DNA from: Ramicandelaber brevisporus
Taxonomy: Eukaryota > Kickxellomycota > Ramicandelaberales > Ramicandelaberaceae
DNA: 39,490 nt
Direction: 5' to 3'
Assembly: GCA_025201865.1 (NCBI GenBank)
Contig: MU602853.1
Coordinates: forward strand, 1,927 to 41,416
Part shown: piece by piece, positions 16,741 through 24,492 of the stretch
How positions within the stretch are numbered: position 1 is the first letter of the stretch
Layout of the letters: each line of letters opens with the position of its first letter
Program-made: the position numbers and the translations under genes
Notes under the pieces: model-generated
Seen by the model: the letters and a program-made list of their open reading frames with translations, nothing else
What the model was told of the DNA's origin: nothing
Databases searched by the model: none

Positions 16741-18360
16741 ATGAGATTCTCATTGGCAGCATTTACCACTGCTGCGGTTGCAGCTGTCACTCTCCTCTCA
16801 AGCACCGCCGATGCCCAATGTAAGTACACAGTGGTGCGCAAAGAATTCCGTCAAATGTCATCGATTGAACGCCAAAAATTCTTCAATGCTCTGCGTGCAC
16901 TCAACAGCGGCAGTCGTCCCAATCAATTCGACCGCTTCGCCCAAGTTCATGTCTGGTACATGAGTCAAATCCACGGTAACGCGCAGTTCTTGCCATGGCA
17001 CCGCCAGTTTGTGCGCGATCTCGAGATTCAGTTGCAGCGAGCTGCCAATGACGGATCGATCTTTGTACCATACTGGGACTGGTCTCGCGACTCTCAGAAC
17101 CCACGTGCATCTCGAATCTTTAGCAATGAGTGGATTGGCAACGATGGCAATGGCGGCAATGGATGCGCATATCTCCCTGCTCTTGGTGGACGCTGGATCA
17201 TTGCAGCTCAGGATGATCGTCGCTTGAACAACAGATGTCTGCGACGCAACTTCAACAACCAAAACATGAATGCGTACTACTCGACTTCTGCAATTGAGAC
17301 TGCGATGGACATGTCCAGCAACTACATTGCTTGGAGCACGTACATTGAAGGCGCGCCTCACGGTGTTGTCCACATGTCGTTCAACGGCGATCTCTCAACG
17401 ATGGCCAGTCCAAATGATCCGGCGTTCTTCTTCCACCATGCGTTCATTGACAAGTTGTGGGATGATTGGATGCAGGCTGACATTGGTCGCCGTCAGTGGG
17501 ACTATGCGGGCCGCAACTTCCAGGGCAGACCGGCCAACTACTACGACAAGCTGACGTATTATGGCAACGCTGTCTGGACAGTGCTTCCAATGCGCAATCT
17601 GTGCTACTCGTACACCAACTCACCAGGATCTCAACAGTCTCGCGGTGTGGATAACACGGGTGGCAACTGGAATCACGACCAAGATGAAACCGACGATGCC
17701 GACTTATCATCAGCCAATGTCACAACCAGAGCGATGGCATCTTCATCCACCAACGGAGCAACCAATGCTACCACTACTGACGCTGATGCTGATGCTGATG
17801 CCAATGCCAATACTGGTGCGTCTACTGCTACCGCCGCATCAACCAATGGCACTCACATCTCTGCATCTGCTCGCAGCATCTTCCAGCCACCATTCATTTC
17901 ATCGCCAGGCGACTTGGTCGGCGGAACCATCTCCGTCAACTTGCCACCTGGTCTCTCGCTGTACCCAAACATCCCAGGTCTTGATGGTTCAGCCTCTCCA
18001 GCTGGCATTCTCGATATTCTCGGCACCATGACCAACTTCCTCTTTGGTTTCGCCAGCGCGCTTTTGAACACATTCACTCCAGAGCAAGAAAAGTTCAAGC
18101 CCAAGATGATGTCACAAATGAAGCATGTTACTGCGCTGTCCGATGGATTCATCCAGAACAATGGATTGCAGAAGGACATTGTGAGAGCATGGGAGTATCG
18201 GTTGATGCAGCATGTCAAGAATGTCAACCAGTTTAATGGCATCCAGGACGATATTGAACTGCCCCCAAAGCCGACCATTAACAAGAAGAGAATGAAGGCA
18301 TTTTACACCGCTAAGCACGTACACCACATGCCAGAACAACAACAGCAGCAGCAGCAATGA
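16741..18360 (+). CDS. Secreted tyrosinase (type-3 copper oxidase), copy 1
   Basis: A 539-residue protein starting with a signal peptide (to about residue 26). Seen: CuA ligands H70, H78 and H87 (the last in FLPWHRQF), the VPYWDW block, and CuB ligands H207 and H211 (HGVVH) plus one of H232/H233 in PNDPAFFFHHAFIDKLW. All six copper positions are filled, so oxidation of phenols to quinones is expected. There is no Cys two residues before the second CuA His, so the Cys-His thioether known in some fungal tyrosinases is absent. After the core comes an Ala/Thr/Asp linker with a DADADADAN run, then a conserved IVRAWEYRL helix shared with copy 2, and a polyQ C-terminus. A likely role in pigment formation or wall cross-linking is inferred. 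The ATG at 16741 is chosen for the signal peptide; the frame is open further upstream without one. Confidence 0.93.
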   Translation: MRFSLAAFTTAAVAAVTLLSSTADAQCKYTVVRKEFRQMSSIERQKFFNALRALNSGSRPNQFDRFAQVHVWYMSQIHGNAQFLPWHRQFVRDLEIQLQRAANDGSIFVPYWDWSRDSQNPRASRIFSNEWIGNDGNGGNGCAYLPALGGRWIIAAQDDRRLNNRCLRRNFNNQNMNAYYSTSAIETAMDMSSNYIAWSTYIEGAPHGVVHMSFNGDLSTMASPNDPAFFFHHAFIDKLWDDWMQADIGRRQWDYAGRNFQGRPANYYDKLTYYGNAVWTVLPMRNLCYSYTNSPGSQQSRGVDNTGGNWNHDQDETDDADLSSANVTTRAMASSSTNGATNATTTDADADADANANTGASTATAASTNGTHISASARSIFQPPFISSPGDLVGGTISVNLPPGLSLYPNIPGLDGSASPAGILDILGTMTNFLFGFASALLNTFTPEQEKFKPKMMSQMKHVTALSDGFIQNNGLQKDIVRAWEYRLMQHVKNVNQFNGIQDDIELPPKPTINKKRMKAFYTAKHVHHMPEQQQQQQQ

Positions 18361-19606
18361 ATCCTTCCCTCCCCACATCCTCATAGTATTATCATATCCA
18401 ATAAAAACCAATAATTCAACATAAAAAGACCACCCTATCATTCCGTGTCTGTACATTGAATACCCGATCCTTTTCTGTGTAACGTTGCACCTGATATTTC
18501 ACTGAGGACGACCGACTGATTAATCGACTCAGTAAATCGCTCCATGCATGAATGATACTCACAAGTTCTTGCTCTCTTCCCTTCACTTCCCTCTCCCTCC
18601 CCAGACCGTGAGAGTTTCACAAAGAACTGGGGGTATGAATATGAGTGAGCAAGTTGAGTGAACGTCGATGAAGTGTAAGTAATTTTCCGAGGGCAGCGCG
18701 GGTCGCGAGACGATGTGAGCGATAAAATAAATCGCTTAATATAGTATGCGTACTGATTCGTCCAATTTTCGCCACTACGGATTTCTCAGGAACAACAACA
18801 GCCGAAAGGAGTGCAGGCGGAGCTTGGCCCGTTCACCCGCGAATGGCATTTTGCGCGTCCAAAAATAAAATGCACAGTCCAGACACCTGCGCCCATCACA
18901 CTATGAAGTCTGTCTTTATTCTCTCTCTCTGTAACAGTCCATCGACCGTCGATGTCGGCTGGCTGGCTGTATTGACTAGCGATGTTGAGAGGAAAGGGAA
19001 GGGGGAGGACGGCGAACGCATAAAAAGGCACACGCGAGCACGGTTTGTCTTCCGCTGTGCGCTTCTTTTTTTGGGCTAAAAGTGCGTTTCTTTCTACACC
19101 CTTCCTTTACTTTCGTCACCCTGCATTCCTGTCACCCTCGAGTCGACCTCGTCACCTTTTTTACTTCTTTTTGTCTCATTGTGCACGGCTGCCGTTGCAA
19201 GTTTGTCTTCTTTCTGTTTAGAACTACTTGCCTGACTGCCTCACGTTTAACCGCTCCTCCACTCATTGCGCGCCGGACCGCTCTCGTTTCTTTTTTTTGT
19301 TCTGACCTCGTCTCTACTCACCTCGTCTTTTTCTTCAATCGAGCATTGCCTCTCATTCGTTGTGCTAGGTCATATTCGTGCACAGTCCTTCAAACTTTGG
19401 TCGTGTGCTGCTTTCACTGTGTGCTTTCATAGCGGTGTACGCGAGTGCCTCTCGATATCCAACTAGCCTTCAAAGAGCTCCATAAAAGTTGCGAGACATT
19501 GCCTGCCCCATCTGCTTTGACTTCTTCCTTCTCAAACCATCTATCGCAACCACCATCCTAGAAGCGTCAACCGCCAGTCATTTCAATCCATTCATTCATC
19601 TCAAAA
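18361..19606. promoter_or_regulatory. Spacer between the two tyrosinase genes
   Basis: About 1.25 kb. Near the left end, AATAAA at 18400-18405 is a good polyadenylation signal for copy 1. Two TATA-like ATAAAA motifs (about 19020 and 19483) precede copy 2; the nearer is about 120 bp before its ATG, and the farther would give a leader of some 550 nt that is strongly CT-rich. Small frames in the gap have no domain. Confidence 0.4.
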
Positions 19607-20875
19607 ATGCGATTTGGACTCGTTTCTTCAGCTGCAGTGCTGCTCGGTGTCGCCGCCGTGGCCAATGCCCAATGCTCTTCAACCACTACTCGCAAGGAGA
19701 TCAAGAGCATGTCGAGCGCAGAGCTCAACAAGTACTTCAATGCCTTGAAACGGATGAACAGCGGCAGCCGTCCAAACCAGTTTGACAGATTTGCTCAGGT
19801 CCACGTTTGGTTCGCTGGCCAGATTCATGGATACGCCTCCTTCTTCCCGTTCCATCGCCAAATGCTGCGCGACTGGGAACAGACTCTCCAGCGCGTCAGC
19901 GGTGACCCTTCCGTGTTCCAGCCATACTGGGACTGGACTCAAGATTCCCAGAACCCAAGCGCCTCCAGAGTTCTGAGCACGAGCCTGTTTGGTGGCAACA
20001 GCAACGGCGGCTGCGCGAACATTCCAAACCTCGGCGGTCAGTGGCCCGTATTCTGGGATGGCAACTATCAGGTTCGCCAGCGTTGCTTGCAGCGCAACTT
20101 TGATAACAATGCCATGCGTGCTTATAGCTCGAAATCTGCAATCCAGACCATTATGCGCTCGACCAACTCGTTTGAGCAGTTTGCGCCAGCCATTGAAGGC
20201 AGCCCCCATGGTATGATTCACGTTTCCATTGGTGGCGACATGAACACGATGGCTAGCCCGAATGACCCCATCTTTTGGCTGCACCACGCCTTCATCGACA
20301 AGATGTGGGCCGACTGGATTGACCAGAACCCTGGTGCTCGCCAGTGGAGCTACGGTGGCCGCAACCAGGACGGCTCTGGTGCTGGCTACTACGACGCACT
20401 GCCATACTACGGCAACCCAGTGTGGACGGTCATGCCACTCGGCAACATGTGCTACAACTACGGCGGCCGCAGCGTAATGAACAAGCGCAGCATGTCTGCC
20501 TCCGCTCCAGCCTCGTACAACTCGACTCAGCCCGCTCCAGCTCCAGCCCCAGCAACTCCAGAGCTGTGTGGCTGCAAGGCTCCAGTTGGTGGCTCTCTCA
20601 TTATTGGCAAGCCAGGTCCAGTTCCACCTCCAGTCTACGGCCCACCAACTGACCTGTACAACAACAACCCAGTCGAGGTTTATCTGCCCAAGATTGATGC
20701 ACCAATGCAGTCTGTGGCTCCGCTGGCGCGTTCGTTCATTGTCATGAACAATATCGACGAGAAGCTTGTTCGTGCTTGGGAGCGTCGTCTTGAAATCCAC
20801 GTCAAGGCTGTGAACAAGCATAACGGATTTGACACTCCATGCAACAAGACTCCACCACCACCACCAAAGTACTAA
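19607..20875 (+). CDS. Secreted tyrosinase (type-3 copper oxidase), copy 2
   Basis: A 422-residue paralogue of the upstream gene in the same orientation. Seen: signal peptide MRFGLVSSAAVLLGVAAVANAQ; CuA ligands H66, H74 and H83 (FPFHRQM); the QPYWDW block; CuB ligands H201 and H205 (HGMIH) plus H226/H227 in DPIFWLHHAFIDKMW. The two proteins share long blocks such as NSGSRPNQFDRFAQVHVW, so they arose by tandem duplication. Copy 2 has a shorter, Pro/Ala-rich linker with LCGC, and ends in a proline run instead of polyQ. The same RAWERRLEIHVKAVN-type helix is kept near the C-terminus. A 433-codon open frame on the opposite strand is a codon-bias shadow. Function as for copy 1; differing linkers hint at different targeting or activation. 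Confidence 0.94.
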   Translation: MRFGLVSSAAVLLGVAAVANAQCSSTTTRKEIKSMSSAELNKYFNALKRMNSGSRPNQFDRFAQVHVWFAGQIHGYASFFPFHRQMLRDWEQTLQRVSGDPSVFQPYWDWTQDSQNPSASRVLSTSLFGGNSNGGCANIPNLGGQWPVFWDGNYQVRQRCLQRNFDNNAMRAYSSKSAIQTIMRSTNSFEQFAPAIEGSPHGMIHVSIGGDMNTMASPNDPIFWLHHAFIDKMWADWIDQNPGARQWSYGGRNQDGSGAGYYDALPYYGNPVWTVMPLGNMCYNYGGRSVMNKRSMSASAPASYNSTQPAPAPAPATPELCGCKAPVGGSLIIGKPGPVPPPVYGPPTDLYNNNPVEVYLPKIDAPMQSVAPLARSFIVMNNIDEKLVRAWERRLEIHVKAVNKHNGFDTPCNKTPPPPPKY

Positions 20876-21097
20876 ACAAAACAAAAACAAAAAACAAAAA
20901 ACAACAACGATCTTCATCTTTCTTCCTTCATCATTCTTCGTATCCTTCTTTAAGTGCCCCCATCCTTCCTTGTCCGCCAAGCGTTCCTTTTTATTATATA
21001 CATTTTTCTGTTTATGGATAGATTTTAAGCAAGCGAATCAAAATTGTGTAGTATTATGTCCAGTAGTTGAGTTAATGGGTTCTTTCTTATTCTATTT
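20876..21097. other. Spacer between convergent tyrosinase 2 and valyl-tRNA synthetase
   Basis: 222 bp, beginning with a CAAAA-type run directly after the tyrosinase stop. No gene is visible; it holds both 3' ends. Confidence 0.5.
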
Positions 21098-24000
21098 TTA
21101 GGATGAGATACCGAGTTGAGTGAGCTGATCACGAAGCTGCTGTAGTCTATCGCTATCTCGCTTTTTGGTCGCCTCGGTAGCTTTTGATTGGTACCCTGGA
21201 TTGGAGATACGCGTGGTGATCTTGCCAATTTCCACTTCGAGCTTGGCAATGGACAGCTCTCGCCGTTGCTGGGCCGCTGCAGCCTCTTCAGGCGATGTGT
21301 TCACCTGGATACTGATGCTGACACCGTTACAGACAGCGTGGAGTGTCTTTGAGTCTTCAGATTGGCCGATGCGCAAATCGATCGACGATGCCGATGCCAT
21401 TTTGCCAAGCCAGCGTCCAATTCGCGAGTTTGGATCCAGAACGGCAGAATAATCACCGTTGGTAAGATGGATGGTGAATGCTGCTGGCTGCCCAAGAGGT
21501 ACGCCGTGAATCTGTCTCAACGAGCGCATCGTCTTTAACGAACCCAGGACGACGTCGCCAAACAGTGACTCTGAGCTGGCATTACGATGCTTCTGAACTT
21601 GACCAGGCGATGGTAGCTGAGCATTATCGAGCAAGATTGGTGGACGAGCGTTCGATTGCAATGAGTTGAGATGCTGCCAGAGAGCCTCGGTAGCAAATGG
21701 CATGAATGGATGTAACATGCGCATACTCAAATCGATACACAGAGCCAGTGTTTGCAGCCGCAGTGCAGAGAGATGCTTGTTGTCAGTGTCTGCTTTACAC
21801 ACTTCTACATAAACATCGCACACATCGCCCACTGTAAACTGCCGTACTGCGGCCGCGCTCTTTGCCAATTTGTAGCTGTTGAATCCACTAATGTAATCTT
21901 CAAAGGTTGCCGCAGCTCTCGACAAAACATATCTCTCCTCCAAGAATTGCAGTCCATTGTTGCCAGTACCTGCTTGAATGTGGTTCGAAAGCTGTTCAAT
22001 CTCAGTGTTCATATCACCACCAGTGGTCGCATTAGCATTGAGAACACCATGTTTCTGCACATGTTCGGCCAGTCTTCTTTCATAAAATCTCACCAGATTG
22101 AATACTTTGTTTGCAAAATGAGAGGCTGATTCTACGGCTGAAATGTCCATATTGATTTTAACAGTTTGCTCAGTGTATCTGATCAATGCAAATCTCAGCG
22201 CATCTGCTCCATACGGTTTAATTCCATTTGGGTATAGTGTGCACAGTTCAGCTTCACATCTTGCAATTTCAGAGGCAGAGAGTTGGGCAGAGCCAGATCG
22301 CAATGCATTCTTTTTCTCAGCCAGTGTAATTCCATCAATAACGTGGAGCGGATCGAGAACGTTGCCGAGTGACTTTGACATTTTGCGGCCTTGAGAATCG
22401 CGAATCAGTGGGTGCAATAAGACGGTTTCGAATGGAACACGCGTGCCATTTGTGAAGTGAGCAGACAGCATCATCATTCTGGCAACCCAAAAGAACAGAA
22501 TATCAGATCCAGTCTCCAGCAAATTAGTCAGAGGAGATGCTCCTGATTGGAGAGAAGCTGTCGTCGATGCATTAGTATCCATAATTTGAGCACGATTATC
22601 ATCAAATGCGGTTATGGGAAGCAACCCAGAAGAGAACCAGGTATCAAGCACATCAGAGTCAGGCTCAACTGTCAGCAGGCCAGAAGAGACGCTGTCAGAT
22701 GGCAGATTAAGCTCAGTACACAGTGATTGAATGCGCTCGTTCAGCTGTTCATCGGAAACTGCCGCAATCCATCGTGTGCTCGCACCACCTTCATTCCTAT
22801 TGACTGTGACTTTATAAGCAGGAATACGATGGCCCCACCAAAGCTGCCTGGAAATGCACCAGTCGCGGATACTATCTTTTCCAAGCCATCTTTCCCATTC
22901 CGACTCCATTTCCTTTGGTATTAACTTAACTCGACCGCTCTTGACTTGATCAACAGCCATCGCAGCCAAATCACCAGTGCATTTGAGATACCACTGGGGT
23001 AAAGGAAGTGGCTCGATCAAGTCTCCAGAGCGTGCGCATCTAGCGACACTACTACCTGCTGGAGATGCAACTTTGCCGCGGAAATAGCCACGCTCGGTTA
23101 GTAGTCTCAGCACACGGAATCTCGCATCAAATCTATCCATGCCAACAAGTTCAGACGGCAAGGTCACATTTGGATACTTGGAATCATTCACAAGGTGACC
23201 AGCGGTGTTGATAATTTGAGGAGCAGGCAAGTTGTGACGACTGCCACAGAGTGCATCATCGACGTCGTGAGCTGGAGTGACTTTGACAACGCCTGTGCCG
23301 TATGCAGGGTCTACAAGAGTCGAGTCGCCAACCACTGGAATCGGTCGACCAGTCAGAGGGTGTGCCACGAATGTGCTTGGCTTGCTAGGATCTCCATCCG
23401 TGTTCAGCAGCATTGAATATCTCGGATCATTTGGATGCACTGCGAGAGCTACATCGCCTGGAATGGTCTCAGGTCGAGTAGTTTGCACAAGCAGTTCAGT
23501 CGGTGCACCGTCGGGCAAAGGATGACCACCAGCTGTTATAATTGGATATGCGACGGTGTACATCATTCCAACAAGCAGCTTTTCACTGCGACCGGGCAGC
23601 TGGATATGCTCAGGACCTTTAGTTAGTTCATACCTGTCAACCTCAATGTCTGACAATACAGTTTGGAGATGAGTGCACCAGCTGACCATTCTTTCTGCTC
23701 GGTAAATTAACCCATCATCAAACAGCTTTACAAATGCATCAGTCACTGATTTGCTTCTTGTGGTATCCAATGTGAAATACTCCATATCCCAATTCATGGA
23801 CGCACCTAATCTGCGATGCTGCTTGTTGATCGTAGATCCATACACTTCGCACCAATTGTGAGCGTGCTCCACAAACCTGTCTCTTCCCAAATCATGTCTC
23901 GATACAGGCGGATTCTGAGCCATCAACCACTTCTCAATCACAGACTGAGTGGATATTCCCGCGTGATCTAATCCCGGAACCCATTCTACTTTGTGGCCAC

Positions 24001-24343
24001 TCATTCTTTTATATCGTGCCAAACTGTCTTGAATTGCCGCGGTCAATGCATGTCCAATGTGCAATACTCCGGTCACGTTAGGCGGTGGTGCTAACATCCT
24101 GAACAGTGGCTTCTCTTCATTGGTAACAGTGCCTTGTGTTCTCGCAGATGTCACAGCCGAATGTTCCCAGAAGCGAGACACGTCGCGTTCAAGCTGCTTT
24201 GGATCATATTTGGCGCCAATCTGTGGGAGACCGGTGGCAATGCCGCGAGTCGATCGATACACTGGGTACACTGGATGCCCACACGCTGACGATTGATGCG
24301 GCTGCTTGAAGGACCGCCTCGCCAGCCGTAATCTTGCAAGCAT
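21098..24343 (-). CDS. Valyl-tRNA synthetase, mitochondrial
   Basis: A 1081-residue class I aminoacyl-tRNA synthetase that charges tRNA-Val. Seen: PPPNVTG followed by the HIGH motif at 95-98; the editing (CP1) domain with TTRPETIPGD; GDWCxSRQLWWGHRIP-type block (here RDWCISRQLWWGHRIP); the DVLDTWFSSGLLP block; KMSKS at 654-658; the anticodon-binding domain; and a C-terminal coiled-coil segment as in bacterial/mitochondrial ValRS. The first about 35 residues (MLARLRLARRSFKQ...) are rich in Arg with no acids, like a matrix-targeting presequence. The next in-frame Met (83) is only 12 residues before HIGH, so no cytosolic isoform can start downstream; a separate cytosolic enzyme is inferred. The frame is open upstream, but that part overlaps MRE11 and is unlike the family. 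It is close in pattern to animal VARS2. Confidence 0.95.
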   Translation of the reverse strand: MLARLRLARRSFKQPHQSSACGHPVYPVYRSTRGIATGLPQIGAKYDPKQLERDVSRFWEHSAVTSARTQGTVTNEEKPLFRMLAPPPNVTGVLHIGHALTAAIQDSLARYKRMSGHKVEWVPGLDHAGISTQSVIEKWLMAQNPPVSRHDLGRDRFVEHAHNWCEVYGSTINKQHRRLGASMNWDMEYFTLDTTRSKSVTDAFVKLFDDGLIYRAERMVSWCTHLQTVLSDIEVDRYELTKGPEHIQLPGRSEKLLVGMMYTVAYPIITAGGHPLPDGAPTELLVQTTRPETIPGDVALAVHPNDPRYSMLLNTDGDPSKPSTFVAHPLTGRPIPVVGDSTLVDPAYGTGVVKVTPAHDVDDALCGSRHNLPAPQIINTAGHLVNDSKYPNVTLPSELVGMDRFDARFRVLRLLTERGYFRGKVASPAGSSVARCARSGDLIEPLPLPQWYLKCTGDLAAMAVDQVKSGRVKLIPKEMESEWERWLGKDSIRDWCISRQLWWGHRIPAYKVTVNRNEGGASTRWIAAVSDEQLNERIQSLCTELNLPSDSVSSGLLTVEPDSDVLDTWFSSGLLPITAFDDNRAQIMDTNASTTASLQSGASPLTNLLETGSDILFFWVARMMMLSAHFTNGTRVPFETVLLHPLIRDSQGRKMSKSLGNVLDPLHVIDGITLAEKKNALRSGSAQLSASEIARCEAELCTLYPNGIKPYGADALRFALIRYTEQTVKINMDISAVESASHFANKVFNLVRFYERRLAEHVQKHGVLNANATTGGDMNTEIEQLSNHIQAGTGNNGLQFLEERYVLSRAAATFEDYISGFNSYKLAKSAAAVRQFTVGDVCDVYVEVCKADTDNKHLSALRLQTLALCIDLSMRMLHPFMPFATEALWQHLNSLQSNARPPILLDNAQLPSPGQVQKHRNASSESLFGDVVLGSLKTMRSLRQIHGVPLGQPAAFTIHLTNGDYSAVLDPNSRIGRWLGKMASASSIDLRIGQSEDSKTLHAVCNGVSISIQVNTSPEEAAAAQQRRELSIAKLEVEIGKITTRISNPGYQSKATEATKKRDSDRLQQLRDQLTQLGISS

Positions 24344-24492
24344 CGCAAGTGCAACTGTTGTTTTTTTTTTATCGGTTGAATTGGGGAGTAATTTTTGTTG
24401 GTTGTTCTGGGTGATCAACTTTGGGTCTTGACTCTGACGCAACTTCCACAGTGACAAGTAAATCAAACAAACAACAGCAAGTTGAACGGTAG
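24344..24492. promoter_or_regulatory. 149-bp bidirectional promoter, ValRS / MRE11
   Basis: Only 149 bp separate the divergent ATGs. Seen: a T run, a single ATTGG (inverted CCAAT) near 24378 and a TGACGCAA string near 24437. The short distance implies overlapping or shared promoter elements. If MRE11 instead starts at 25076 the spacer would be about 730 bp. Confidence 0.45.

Noticed and set aside
19679-20980. 433-codon open frame on the minus strand over tyrosinase 2
   Set aside because: It is wholly antisense to a clear tyrosinase, has no domain and a Trp/Val/His-rich composition expected from reversed codons. Its start is beyond the tyrosinase stop in a simple repeat.
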